A program made the position numbers and the translations under genes. The notes below the pieces were generated by a model that worked only from the letters and a program-made list of their open reading frames with translations, was not told the DNA's origin and did not search any database. A stretch of DNA of 64,000 bases from Stenotrophomonas maltophilia (GTDB lineage Bacteria; Pseudomonadota; Gammaproteobacteria; Xanthomonadales; Xanthomonadaceae). The stretch covers positions 1 through 64,000 of the forward strand of contig NZ_RXLZ01000001.1 of assembly GCF_003970865.1 (NCBI RefSeq), given 5' to 3'. Position 1 is the stretch's first letter; each line of letters begins with the position of its first letter. This document shows positions 17,722 to 26,272 of the stretch, piece by piece.

Positions 17722-19844
17722 AGTGGCTTGGCTCGGGGATGCAGGCCCGGTTCCTGCTCGCGATGGGCGGGGCGATGGTCGTGGTGATCGCGATCCTTGC
17801 GGTGTTGTTGGGGCGGCAGACGGCGATGCAGGGCGAGGTGCGCAACCTCAGCGGCGGCGTCATCCATGAATTGTTCGACCGCAGCGTGCGCAGTCGCGGC
17901 GAGGCGATGGCGCGTGAGCTGTCCGACGCCCTGGCCAACCCGTTGTACTACCGTGATCTGGACCAGGTGGGCGTACTGGTGCGCAGTACCGCGCGCCAAC
18001 CCGTGGTGCGCTATGTACTGGTGTTCGACGAGCGCGGCCGGCTGGTACACGATGGCTCGGTCGAGGTGTCCGGATTCGGCCAGCCGATGGCCGATCCACT
18101 GGCACCCAAGGCCGCGGCCGCGCAGATGCTGGTCGTGCAGGAATCGCCGAAGGTGCTCGACAACACCATGCCGATCATGATCGGCAACCAGCGCATTGGC
18201 GGCGTCCGGGTCGGCATGGCGCTGGATGAGGTGCAGCAGCGCGAGCAGGCGGCCAACGCCACCCTGGGCGAGCGCCTGCAGCAGGTCGGCAGCCGTCACC
18301 TGGGCTGGCTGCTGCTGATGCTGGGCCTGCTGGTGGTGATCGGTGTGGTGGTGATCCTGTACGTGCAGCGCACCCTGGTCGCGCCGATCCGTGATCTTGC
18401 CGTCGCCGCCCGTCGCATCGAGGCCGGTGACTACCAGACGCCCCTGGCCGAGAACACCCGCGACGACGAGGTCGGCGAACTGGTCCGCGGTTTCGCACGG
18501 ATGCGTGATGCGATCGCCCGCCATGACCGCGAAGTGCGGCGCATGGCCTACACCGACGCGTTGACCGGGCTGACCAACCGGCTGGCATTCCGCGAGGCGC
18601 TTGATCATCGGTTGATGGCTGCCCGTGCCGCCAATCACCGGTTGGGGCTGCTGTTCGCCGATATCGACGACTTCAAGCGGGTCAATGACACCCTTGGCCA
18701 TGAAGCCGGCGACGAGGCATTGCTGCAGTTCGCCCAGCGTATCGGTCGCGCGGTCACCGAGGCCGGTGGCGATGAGGCCTTGCTGGCGCGCTTCGGCGGC
18801 GACGAGTTCGTGATCCTGGTGGGCGACGGTGATGTGGCCGCCAACGCGCGGCTGCTGGCCGAAGTGCTGGTGCGCGAGCTGGGCAAGCCGCTGGTGGTGC
18901 AGGGCAGGGAGCTGTTCCTGGGTACCTCGATCGGCGTGACCCTGTTCCCCGACGATGCGGCCGATGCGACCACCCTGTTGAAGAACGGCGACATCGCCAT
19001 GTACCAGGCGAAGATGGCCGGCAAGAACTGCTATCGCTATTACAGCCGGGCGATGGACCATGCGGTCGAGCGTCGCGTGCATATGGAACAGGAGCTGCGC
19101 GGTGCCTGGGAGCGCGGCGAACTGCGCCTGGCCTACCAGCCGATCTTCCGCATGCGCGACCGCCGCATGGTCGGCGTCGAAGTGCTGCTGCGCTGGCAGC
19201 ATCCGACCCTGGGCACGATCCCGCCCTCGGTGTTCATCGAAGTGGCCGAGCAGAGTGGCCTGATCGAGATCATCGGCCCGAAGGTGCTGCGTGCGGCCTG
19301 CATGGAAGCCTCGCAGTGGCGGCGCGGGGCGGCTGGGGACGACCTGTTCGTGTCGGTGAACGTGTCGCCACGGCAGTTGCGCGGCGGTGAACTGCCGGCG
19401 CTGGTTGCGCAGTGCCTGCACGAGTCCGGGCTGCCGGCCTCGCGCCTGCACCTGGAGCTGACCGAAACCGCCGTGATCGGCGACGAGATGGTTGCCGCGC
19501 AGCTGCTGGACAAGCTGCACCGCACCGGCGTGAAGGTCTGGCTGGATGATTTCGGGACCGGCTTCTCCGGGCTCAGTCATCTGCGTCAGGTGCCCGTGGA
19601 CGGCGTGAAGATCGACAAGAGCTTCGTGGCCGACATGCAGCGTGATCCTGATGACCTGGCGCTGACCACGGCGATCATCGCCATGGCCCACGCGCTGGGC
19701 ATCACCGTGGTGGCCGAAGGCATCGAGCAGCAGGCACAGTTCGAGCTGCTGGCCCAGCGCGGCTGCGACCTTGGCCAGGGCTATTGGCTGAGCCATCCGG
19801 TGACCGCCACCGAAGTGGTTCGGATGATCGAATCGGGCGTCTGA
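17718..19844 (+). CDS. Membrane sensor with GGDEF and EAL domains
   Basis: A 708-residue cyclic-di-GMP enzyme. Layout: membrane helix about 12-32, periplasmic sensor region about 35-190, second helix about 195-217, HAMP about 218-270, GGDEF about 278-435, EAL about 445-700. The GGDEF domain has an intact FGGDEF signature (about 359-364) but no RxxD inhibitory site before it. The EAL signature reads EVLLRW, with the other catalytic residues present (VNVSPRQL, ELTETAV, LDDFGTGFSGLSHL, KIDKSF, AEGIEQ). Both activities are therefore possible; which dominates cannot be read. Translationally coupled to the upstream PhnD-like binding protein, its likely periplasmic input. Confidence 0.9.
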   Translation: MKWLGSGMQARFLLAMGGAMVVVIAILAVLLGRQTAMQGEVRNLSGGVIHELFDRSVRSRGEAMARELSDALANPLYYRDLDQVGVLVRSTARQPVVRYVLVFDERGRLVHDGSVEVSGFGQPMADPLAPKAAAAQMLVVQESPKVLDNTMPIMIGNQRIGGVRVGMALDEVQQREQAANATLGERLQQVGSRHLGWLLLMLGLLVVIGVVVILYVQRTLVAPIRDLAVAARRIEAGDYQTPLAENTRDDEVGELVRGFARMRDAIARHDREVRRMAYTDALTGLTNRLAFREALDHRLMAARAANHRLGLLFADIDDFKRVNDTLGHEAGDEALLQFAQRIGRAVTEAGGDEALLARFGGDEFVILVGDGDVAANARLLAEVLVRELGKPLVVQGRELFLGTSIGVTLFPDDAADATTLLKNGDIAMYQAKMAGKNCYRYYSRAMDHAVERRVHMEQELRGAWERGELRLAYQPIFRMRDRRMVGVEVLLRWQHPTLGTIPPSVFIEVAEQSGLIEIIGPKVLRAACMEASQWRRGAAGDDLFVSVNVSPRQLRGGELPALVAQCLHESGLPASRLHLELTETAVIGDEMVAAQLLDKLHRTGVKVWLDDFGTGFSGLSHLRQVPVDGVKIDKSFVADMQRDPDDLALTTAIIAMAHALGITVVAEGIEQQAQFELLAQRGCDLGQGYWLSHPVTATEVVRMIESGV

Positions 19845-19846
19845 AG

Positions 19847-19911
19847 GTAGATCCATGCCATGCGTGCATGGGCGTTCCTGGCCGAATCATCCACGCATGG
19901 CGTGGATCTAC
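19847..19911. repeat. SMAG REP inverted dimer
   Basis: Starts GTAGATCCATGCCATGCGTG three bases after the GGDEF/EAL stop and ends ATGGCGTGGATCTAC two bases before the epmB stop. It fills the gap between two convergent genes and probably acts as their shared transcription end. Confidence 0.85.
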
Positions 19912-19913
19912 TG

Positions 19914-20954
19914 TTACACCGGGCGCTTGCTCGGGTCGCCGGGCAGTTCGCGCACCAGCTTCGGGATCAGGTAACCGGACAGGCGCGCGGTCAGGCTGGC
20001 AATCAGCGCCTTGGCCTGGGCATCGTCCACTTCGAAGTGGGCCACGCCCTCGACCTTGTCCAGCTGGTGCAGGTAATAGGGCAGCACGCCGGCGGCGAAG
20101 CTGCGCTCGCTCAGATCCTGCAGGGCCTGCACGCTGTCGTTGACCCCGCGCAGCAACACCGCCTGGTTCAGCAGCTGGGCGCCGATGCCGCGCAGGCGGG
20201 CCATCGCCGCGTCCACGCTGGCATCGAATTCATTGGCATGGTTGGCGTGGACCACGATCGCCAGCGGCCACGGCAGGCTGCCCAGCCAGGAGACCAGTTC
20301 ATCGTCCACGCGCTCCGGCAGCACGATCGGCAGCCGGGTATGGATGCGCAGGCGGCGGATGTGCGGTATCTGGCGCAGGGCGTCGGTCAGCTCGGCCAGC
20401 TTGTGCGTGGCCAGTGACAGCGGGTCACCGCCAGACAGGATCACCTCGTCGATGTCCGGGTCGGCGGCGATGGCGGCTACGGCCTCCTGCCAGCCCCCCT
20501 TGGCGGCGTTCTCCGCGCCATAGTCGAAGTGGCGGCGGAAGCAGTAGCGGCAGTTGATCGCGCAGCTGCCGGTGGCGACCAGCAGGGCACGGCCGCGGTA
20601 CTTCTGGATGACGCCGGTGGCCTTCCTGGCGGCACCATCGCCCACCGCATCGAAGCTGAACCCGGGCGCCGGGCGCATTTCCGCGTCGATCGGCAGCACC
20701 TGGCGCAGCAGCGGGTCGGCGGCATCGCCAGGGCGCATGCGGGCCACGAAGCCTTCCGGAACGCGCAGCGCGAACTGGGCCATGGCCGCCTCCGAGACGC
20801 CCAGCGCGGCCGGGTCCAGCTGCAGCCGGGCCAGCAGCGCGTGCGGGTCGCGCAGCGCCTGGCGCCAGAGCTGCTGCCAGCGCGCGGGCGCACCTGGCGA
20901 CTGGGGCCGTGGGAAGGCGGAAAGCTGCATGGAGAGGGGGCCTGCGGTTATCAT
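19914..20954 (-). CDS. epmB: EF-P (R)-beta-lysylation protein EpmB (lysine 2,3-aminomutase family)
   Basis: Radical SAM, PLP-dependent aminomutase that makes (R)-beta-lysine for attachment to EF-P. 346 residues with this start. Radical SAM motif CAINCRYCFRRHF (CxxxCxxC), SGGDPLSLATHKL, HTRLPIVLPERV and HANHANEFD follow the E. coli EpmB pattern. Start codon is uncertain: MITAGPLSMQ (20954) is used, but an internal Met at 20930 also fits, and neither has a strong ribosome site. Divergent from efp, which encodes its functional target; epmA is not in the window. Confidence 0.9.
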   Translation of the reverse strand: MITAGPLSMQLSAFPRPQSPGAPARWQQLWRQALRDPHALLARLQLDPAALGVSEAAMAQFALRVPEGFVARMRPGDAADPLLRQVLPIDAEMRPAPGFSFDAVGDGAARKATGVIQKYRGRALLVATGSCAINCRYCFRRHFDYGAENAAKGGWQEAVAAIAADPDIDEVILSGGDPLSLATHKLAELTDALRQIPHIRRLRIHTRLPIVLPERVDDELVSWLGSLPWPLAIVVHANHANEFDASVDAAMARLRGIGAQLLNQAVLLRGVNDSVQALQDLSERSFAAGVLPYYLHQLDKVEGVAHFEVDDAQAKALIASLTARLSGYLIPKLVRELPGDPSKRPV

Positions 20955-20972
20955 GGGGGCAGAAAAACAGTC

Positions 20973-21031
20973 GCCCACCGGCATCCGGTGGGCTTTCCAT
21001 TCTAACGGCTCGCCGCACCCGCGGCGTTTTT
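20973..21031 (+). promoter_or_regulatory. Two terminator-like hairpins upstream of efp
   Basis: First hairpin: GCCCACCGG-CAT-CCGGTGGGC followed by TTT (20973-20996). Second: CGCCGC-ACCC-GCGGCG followed directly by TTTTT (21011-21031), ending 19 bases before the efp start. Both face the efp direction, and no plus-strand gene precedes them for over 1 kb. They may limit readthrough into efp, sit in its 5' leader, or stop antisense transcripts. The efp ribosome site CAGGAG (21038-21043) lies just after. Confidence 0.55.
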
Positions 21032-21050
21032 GCCACTCAGGAGTTTACGC

Positions 21051-21617
21051 ATGGCCAGCTACGGCATGAACGACGTCAAGAACGGGATGAAGATCCTGGT
21101 CAACAACCAACCGGCCGTCATCATCGACACCGAATACGTCAAGCCGGGCAAGGGCCAGGCCTTCACCCGCGTGAAGTACCGCCTGATCAAGGACGGCCGT
21201 ACCCAGGAAGTCACCATGAAGTCGACCGACTCGCTGGATGCAGCTGACGTCGTCGATACCGACATGAACTTCATGTACAGCGACGGCGAGTACTGGCACT
21301 TCATGGACCCGGAATCCTTCGAGCAGGTCCAGGCCACCAAGGCCGGCATGGGCGGCGCAGAGAAGTGGCTGAAGGGCGAAGAGTCCTGCGTGGTCACCCT
21401 GTGGAACGGTGAGCCGATCTTCGTGCAGCCGCCGAACTTCGTCGAACTGAAGATCACCGAAACCGATCCGGGCGTCCGTGGCGATACCTCGGGCGGCGGC
21501 GGCAAGCCGGCCACCCTGGAAACCGGCGCCGTGGTCCGCGTGCCGCTGTTCGTGAACCAGGAAGAAGTGATCCGCGTCGACACCCGTTCGGGCGAATACT
21601 CCGCACGCGTCAAGTAA
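21051..21617 (+). CDS. efp: Translation elongation factor P
   Basis: Binds between the P and E sites and relieves ribosome stalling at polyproline. 188 residues in three beta-barrel domains. The modified loop reads [17 protein letters not shown], placing the lysine to be beta-lysylated at position 34, consistent with epmB next door. C-terminal domains show [20 protein letters not shown] and [25 protein letters not shown]. Ribosome site CAGGAG eight bases upstream. Confidence 0.98.
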   Translation: MASYGMNDVKNGMKILVNNQPAVIIDTEYVKPGKGQAFTRVKYRLIKDGRTQEVTMKSTDSLDAADVVDTDMNFMYSDGEYWHFMDPESFEQVQATKAGMGGAEKWLKGEESCVVTLWNGEPIFVQPPNFVELKITETDPGVRGDTSGGGGKPATLETGAVVRVPLFVNQEEVIRVDTRSGEYSARVK

Positions 21618-21635
21618 TCCGGCGCAGCCGGATTA
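21615..21635 (+). terminator. Hairpin at the efp stop
   Basis: Nine-base-pair stem TAATCCGGC/GCCGGATTA with a three-base loop, including the efp stop codon. There is no T-run after it, so it may act with the SMAG unit that follows rather than as a classical terminator. Confidence 0.5.
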
Positions 21636-21637
21636 CG

Positions 21638-21771
21638 GTAGTGCCGGCCGCTGGCCGGGTACGCGCCATCGCATTCGCGCTGGCGCTCCCATGATCTGCT
21701 TCGGCAGATCATGGGCCCCGCTTCACGGGTCTCCAGACCCCGCCGCTTCGCGGCAGCCCCTGACTCAGGGG
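21638..21771. repeat. SMAG half-unit followed by an array of five hairpins
   Basis: GTAGTGCCGGCCGCTGGCCG (21638-21657) is a SMAG monomer. It is followed by five consecutive stem-loops: 21663-21686 (GCGCCA/TGGCGC), 21688-21715 (CCCATGATCTGC-TTCG-GCAGATCATGGG), 21727-21740 (GGGTCT/AGACCC), 21742-21754 (GCCGC/GCGGC) and 21757-21771 (CCCCTGA/TCAGGGG). The array ends 49 bases before mtaD. Function unknown. Confidence 0.6.
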
Positions 21772-21820
21772 CGTGTCCCCCCAGAAGTATCTCGCCGCCC
21801 CCACAGCCAAGTGAGCCCGC

Positions 21821-23164
21821 ATGAGCGATAGCCCGCACCTCCCCGAAGCCTGCGACCTGCTCATCGAAGCCGGTTACGTTGTTCCGATCGAGCCGCATGC
21901 GGTGGTGCTGGAAGACCATGCCGTTGCCGTGCGTGGCAGCGAGATCGTGGCCATCCTGCCGCGTGCCGAGGCCCGCGCACGGTTCCGCGCCACCCAGGTG
22001 GTCAGCCGTCCCGAGGCCGCGCTGATGCCGGGCCTGGTCAACGCACACACGCACAACCCGATGACCCTGCTGCGCGGCGTCGCCGACGACCTGCCGCTGA
22101 TGACCTGGTTGCAGCAGCACATCTGGCCGGTGGAAGCGGCGGTGATCGGGCCGGAATTCGTGGCCGACGGCACCACCCTGGCCATCGCCGAGATGCTGCG
22201 CGGCGGTACCACCTGCGCCAACGAGAACTACTTCTTCGGCGACGTGCAGGCCGCGGTCTACAAGAAGCACGGTTTCCGCGCGCTGGTCGGCGCGGTCATC
22301 ATCGATTTTCCCACCGCCTGGGCCAAGACCGACGACGAGTACTTCGCCAAGGCGGGTGAACTGCATGACCAGTGGCGCACCGATCCGCTGATCGGCACCG
22401 CGTTCGCGCCGCACGCGCCGTATACGGTCAACGATGCCAACTTCGAGCGGGTGCGGATGCTGTCCGACCAGCTCGACATGCAGGTGCACCTGCACACCCA
22501 CGAGACCGCGCAGGAAATCAACGATTCGATCAAGCTGCATGGCCAGCGCCCGCTGGCGCGGCTGGATCGCCTCGGCCTGGTCAACGACCGCCTGATTGCG
22601 GTGCACATGACCCAGCTGACCGATGCGGAAATCCACCTGTGCGCCGAGCGTGGCGTCAGCGTGGTGCATTGCCCGGAATCGAACCTGAAGCTCGCCTCCG
22701 GTTTCTGCCCGGCCTGCGCCCTGCAGCGTGCTGGCGTGAACCTGGCGATCGGCACCGACGGCTGCGCCAGCAACAACGACCTGGACATGTTCAGCGAGAA
22801 CCGCACCGCGGCGATCCTGGCCAAGGCCGTGGCCGATGATGCCACCGCGCTGGACGCTGCGACCACGCTGCGCGCGTCCACGCTGGGCGGTGCCCGCGCG
22901 CTGGGCTTCGGCGAGCGCATCGGTTCGATCGAAGTCGGCAAGCAGGCCGACCTGGTCTGCGTCGACCTGTCCGCACTGGAAACCCAGCCGCTGCACAACG
23001 TGCTGTCGCAGCTGGTGTACGCCACCGGCCGCCAGCAGGTCAGCGACGTCTGGATCGCCGGCAAGCCGAAGCTGGTGCAGCGCGAGCTGGTCGGCATGGA
23101 CCTGCCGGGCATCATCGCCAACGCGCGCCAGTGGCGCGAGCGCATCCGTCATATCCGCGCCTGA
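21821..23164 (+). CDS. mtaD: 5-methylthioadenosine/S-adenosylhomocysteine deaminase (TRZ/ATZ amidohydrolase)
   Basis: Zinc-dependent amidohydrolase predicted to deaminate adenosine-type nucleosides formed from SAM. 447 residues. Metal-site motifs: MPGLVNAHTHNPMTLLRG (about 68-85), HLHTHETAQE (about 224-233), VHMTQL, HCPESNLKLASG and IGTDGCASNNDLDMF. Followed 24 bases later by ubiG, a pairing seen in pseudomonads and xanthomonads that links SAM by-product clearance with a SAM-using methyltransferase. Substrate is inferred from family. Confidence 0.85.
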   Translation: MSDSPHLPEACDLLIEAGYVVPIEPHAVVLEDHAVAVRGSEIVAILPRAEARARFRATQVVSRPEAALMPGLVNAHTHNPMTLLRGVADDLPLMTWLQQHIWPVEAAVIGPEFVADGTTLAIAEMLRGGTTCANENYFFGDVQAAVYKKHGFRALVGAVIIDFPTAWAKTDDEYFAKAGELHDQWRTDPLIGTAFAPHAPYTVNDANFERVRMLSDQLDMQVHLHTHETAQEINDSIKLHGQRPLARLDRLGLVNDRLIAVHMTQLTDAEIHLCAERGVSVVHCPESNLKLASGFCPACALQRAGVNLAIGTDGCASNNDLDMFSENRTAAILAKAVADDATALDAATTLRASTLGGARALGFGERIGSIEVGKQADLVCVDLSALETQPLHNVLSQLVYATGRQQVSDVWIAGKPKLVQRELVGMDLPGIIANARQWRERIRHIRA

Positions 23165-23188
23165 TCCCTGGCGCCGCAAGGACCCCTC

Positions 23189-23905
23189 ATGACTGCCCCC
23201 CACGCTTCCTCCAATTTCGATCAGGCCGAGCTGGACAAGTTCGCCGCGCTGGCCAACCGCTGGTGGGACGCTGACGGCCCGCAGAAGCCGCTGCACGCAC
23301 TGAATCCGGTGCGCCTGAAGTACGTGGCCGACCGCGTGCCGCTGCGCGGCGCACGCGTACTCGACATCGGTTGCGGTGGCGGCCTGTTGAGCGAAGCGCT
23401 GGCCCAGGCCGGTGCCGACGTCACCGCCATCGACCTGGCCCCTGAGCTGGTCAAGGTCGCGCGCCTGCATGCGCTGGAAAGCGGTGCGAAGGTCGAATAC
23501 CGGGTGCAGGCCGCCGAGGATCTGGCCGCCGAGCAGCCGGGCAGCTTCGATGTGGTGACCTGCATGGAAATGCTGGAGCACGTGCCGGACCCAGGCGCGA
23601 TCATCGAGGCCTGCAAGCGCCTGCTGAAGCCGGGCGGTCACCTGTTCCTGTCGACCATCAACCGCACCGCTGCCGCGTTCGCGGTGGCGATTGTCGGCGC
23701 CGAGTACGTGGCGCGGCTGCTGCCCAAGGGCACGCACCACTACCAGGAATTCATCAAGCCGGCCGAGCTGGCTCGCTGGCTGCGCGAGGCCGATGTGCAG
23801 CTGGTGGATGTCAGTGGCATGGCTTACGAGCCGTGGCGCAACCATGCCCGCCTGAGCAGCCGCACCGACATCAACTACCTCGCCTACGCGGTCAAGCCGG
23901 CATGA
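23189..23905 (+). CDS. ubiG: Ubiquinone biosynthesis O-methyltransferase UbiG
   Basis: SAM-dependent methyltransferase performing both O-methylations in ubiquinone synthesis. 238 residues. Signature [22 protein letters not shown] near the N-terminus, SAM motif [26 protein letters not shown] (about 52-77), and [11 protein letters not shown]-terminal [19 protein letters not shown] is typical. Its stop overlaps the mupP start by four bases. Confidence 0.96.
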   Translation: MTAPHASSNFDQAELDKFAALANRWWDADGPQKPLHALNPVRLKYVADRVPLRGARVLDIGCGGGLLSEALAQAGADVTAIDLAPELVKVARLHALESGAKVEYRVQAAEDLAAEQPGSFDVVTCMEMLEHVPDPGAIIEACKRLLKPGGHLFLSTINRTAAAFAVAIVGAEYVARLLPKGTHHYQEFIKPAELARWLREADVQLVDVSGMAYEPWRNHARLSSRTDINYLAYAVKPA

Positions 23906-24597
23906 CCTCTGCCCGCTTCCCGCGCGCGGTGCTGTTCGATCTGGACGGCACCCTGCTGGACAGCGCGCCGGACTTCGTCGCTACGTGCGATGCGATGCTG
24001 GCCGAGCGTGGACGCGCACCGGTTGATCCGGCGCAGCTGCGACCGGTGGTCTCCAAGGGCTCGCGTGCGATGGTGGGCGCCGCCTTCCCGGACCTGGATG
24101 CCGCCGCGCGCGATGCACTGATCCCCGAATTCCTGCAGCGCTATGAAGCGTTGATCGGCCAGCACGCGGTGCTGTTCGATGGCGTGGCCGGCATGCTCGC
24201 CGCGCTGGATGAGGCCGGTACGGTGTGGGGCATCGTCACCAACAAACCCGAGTACCTGGCGCGCCTGATCCTGCCGCAGCATGGCTGGCAGCAGCGCTGC
24301 GCGGTGCTGGTCGGCGGTGACAGCCTGGCCGAACGCAAGCCGCACCCGCTGCCGCTGCTGCACGCCGCGCAGGCGATTGCCGTTGCCGCCGAAGACTGCG
24401 TGTACGTGGGTGACGACGAGCGCGACATCATCGCCGCGCGTGCCGCGGCCATGCCGTCGGTGGCAGCCCTGTGGGGCTACCGCCTGCACAGCGACGACCC
24501 GCTGGCCTGGCAGGCCGACGTGCTGGTCGAGAACGCCGAACTTCTGCAACTGGCCAGTCTCTGGCCGACCCGGCCGGCAGCCCCGGCCCAGCCGTAA
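23902..24597 (+). CDS. mupP: N-acetylmuramic acid 6-phosphate phosphatase MupP (HAD family)
   Basis: HAD phosphatase in peptidoglycan sugar recycling, removing phosphate from MurNAc-6-P before AmgK. 231 residues. HAD motif [17 protein letters not shown], then [28 protein letters not shown], motif [10 protein letters not shown] and motif III/IV KPHP...YVGDDERDI. These match the Pseudomonas MupP pattern, and position directly after ubiG is the same as in P. aeruginosa. Older annotation would call it phosphoglycolate phosphatase (Gph); that remains possible. Confidence 0.82.
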   Translation: MTSARFPRAVLFDLDGTLLDSAPDFVATCDAMLAERGRAPVDPAQLRPVVSKGSRAMVGAAFPDLDAAARDALIPEFLQRYEALIGQHAVLFDGVAGMLAALDEAGTVWGIVTNKPEYLARLILPQHGWQQRCAVLVGGDSLAERKPHPLPLLHAAQAIAVAAEDCVYVGDDERDIIAARAAAMPSVAALWGYRLHSDDPLAWQADVLVENAELLQLASLWPTRPAAPAQP

Positions 24598-24608
24598 GGA
24601 ATCACGTA

Positions 24609-25313
24609 GTGAGCAGTACCGCGCTGGACAGTTTCCTCGACAAGTGGCGCAGCCGTTGGCCGGAATGGTCGGTGGCCGCCCCGTTCGTGGCCGAATCGCA
24701 ACGCGAGCTTGCCGTGGCGTGGTTCGCGCTGCTGCAGGAGTTCGACGACATGCTCAACACCGGCGGCGATCCGCTGCCGGCCGACGCCAAGCTGGCGTGG
24801 TGGGGCGAGGAACTGCGCAGCTGGGCCGCGCATCGTTCGCGCCATCCGCTGGGCCGTCTGCTGGAGCCGGTGCGCGCGCCATGGGCGCAGCTGGCCGAGG
24901 CGCTGCCGGATCTGGTTGAAGCGCGTACCGTCGCACTGGATGCGGCCGGAGCCGAGCGTGCGCTGGCCAATTACGCTGAAGCCGTAGCCGCGGTGGAGGC
25001 GGCTTTGTTCGCGGACAAGCCGCGCACCGGCGCAGGCCGTGCGGTGCAGCTTCAGACCCTGGCCCAGCGCCTGCAGGATGCCGGCGTGGCCGGTGTGCCG
25101 CGCAGCCTGCTGGACGGTGATGCCAGCAGCGCCGCGCAGCGCTGGGCGCAGCATCTGTTGAAGGGGTGGGGCACCCGCGTGCCCGGCCCGCGCCCGCGCC
25201 GCGTGTGGTCCAGCCTGGCGCGCGCGCGCGTTGCCGCGCAGGCCGCAGGCAAGCCGATTGAAGCCACCCCGGTGCGCACCTTGCTGCGCGTGTGGTGGGC
25301 CGCGCGCGGTTGA
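24609..25313 (+). CDS. Squalene/phytoene synthase-like protein
   Basis: A 234-residue protein starting at GTG after AAGGAATCACGTA. It resembles the helical squalene/phytoene synthase fold: an early acidic helix WFALLQEFDDMLNTGGDPLPADAKLAWWGEELRSWAAHRSRHPLGRLLEP corresponds to the family's E...KLAWWREEL and HPL blocks. The second Asp-rich site expected of an active prenyl synthase is not clear, and the protein is about 50 residues shorter than true enzymes. It may be a non-catalytic relative. Probably cotranscribed with mupP (11-base gap). Substrate unknown. Confidence 0.6.
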   Translation: MSSTALDSFLDKWRSRWPEWSVAAPFVAESQRELAVAWFALLQEFDDMLNTGGDPLPADAKLAWWGEELRSWAAHRSRHPLGRLLEPVRAPWAQLAEALPDLVEARTVALDAAGAERALANYAEAVAAVEAALFADKPRTGAGRAVQLQTLAQRLQDAGVAGVPRSLLDGDASSAAQRWAQHLLKGWGTRVPGPRPRRVWSSLARARVAAQAAGKPIEATPVRTLLRVWWAARG

Positions 25314-25321
25314 TCGATTCT

Positions 25322-25407
25322 GGTGGGTGCGGACCTGGGGTCGGGTGGGTGCGGACCTTGGTCCGCACGCTCTGTGAGGTTGTGCCGACCAAGGTCGGCG
25401 CCCACCA
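25322..25407. repeat. SMAG-type REP cluster
   Basis: Contains GGTGGGTGCGGACCTTGGTC-type and GTGCCGACC/GGTCGGCGCCCACC palindromes in inverted arrangement, plus an extra partial unit at the left. It fills the gap between two convergent genes. Confidence 0.65.
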
Positions 25408-25423
25408 AAGCGCATTGCGCGCG

Positions 25424-26272
25424 TTACTTGCGTTCCAGCACCAGCAACGGATCGATACGGGTATCGAACCAGTTCATGCCCCAGTGCAGGTGCGGGCCGG
25501 TGGCACGACCGGTGGCGCCGACCGCGGCGATCACCTGGCCTTGTTCCACACGGTCGCCAACTTTTACGTCGATGCGCGACAGGTGCAGGAAGTTGGAACT
25601 GACCCCGAAACCGTGGTCGAGCAGCAGGGTGCCGCCGGTCAGGTACAGGTCCGGGCCGGCGAAGGTCACGATGCCGGCGGCGGGAGCCTTCACCGGGGTG
25701 CCGGTGGGCACGGCGATGTCCATGCCGGAATGACCGGCACCGGGCTGGCCGTTGTACACGCGGGCATTGCCGAAGCGGCCGCTGATGCGGCCCTGCACCG
25801 GCCAGATGAAGGTCTGGGTGAAGTCGGTGCGGTCGTCATCGCGGGCACGCGCGGCAGTCACCTGCGCCTGTTCGCGCTTGATCCGCTCGGCAATCGCCGG
25901 CGGCGGATTGACCGTCTTCGGCGGCACGCCGTTGACCCGCTCGGTGGGCCAGTCGCGCGGCGTCACCACAATGGTCGCGGTCTCGCTGCCACCATCGGGG
26001 CGCTGCACCTGCACGCGCAATGGTCCCTTCTCGTCGCGGCCGATGCCGAACACCACGCTGCCATAGCCGCTCACCCGCAGCTGGCGGCCGGCGTACTGCA
26101 CGCGGCTGCCGGCGGGAACCTTGCCGATCACCAGCGCGCCCTGCGACGCACTGGCCGGGAACACCACGCGGCTGTCGATCAGGCTGCCGATGCCATCCTG
26201 CGCCTGGGCTGCCGGTGCGGTGAGCAGGGGCGCAGCCAGCAGCAGCGCTCCGAACAGAAGTACCTTGCGCAT
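25424..26272 (-). CDS. M23 family metallopeptidase
   Basis: Secreted peptidoglycan peptidase-type protein, 282 residues. Signal peptide 1-24 (ending AAQAQDG), an N-terminal beta domain (about 30-105), and a LytM/M23 domain (about 150-275). Zinc-site residues are present: HSGMDIAVPTGTPVKAPAAG and HLHWGMNWFDTRIDP, with NFLHLSRIDVKVGD between, so it is likely catalytically competent. The start codon overlaps the pyrC stop by one base (TGATG), so expression is coupled to pyrC. Confidence 0.88.
   Translation of the reverse strand: MRKVLLFGALLLAAPLLTAPAAQAQDGIGSLIDSRVVFPASASQGALVIGKVPAGSRVQYAGRQLRVSGYGSVVFGIGRDEKGPLRVQVQRPDGGSETATIVVTPRDWPTERVNGVPPKTVNPPPAIAERIKREQAQVTAARARDDDRTDFTQTFIWPVQGRISGRFGNARVYNGQPGAGHSGMDIAVPTGTPVKAPAAGIVTFAGPDLYLTGGTLLLDHGFGVSSNFLHLSRIDVKVGDRVEQGQVIAAVGATGRATGPHLHWGMNWFDTRIDPLLVLERK

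Noticed and set aside
17502..19856. A 784-codon open frame on the minus strand opposite the GGDEF/EAL gene
   Set aside because: Its translation is His/Gln/Arg-rich with no domain, while the plus strand encodes intact GGDEF and EAL motifs. It is a codon-bias shadow of a high-GC gene. The same applies to long antisense frames at 21059-23845, 52581-55301 and 59313-61850.
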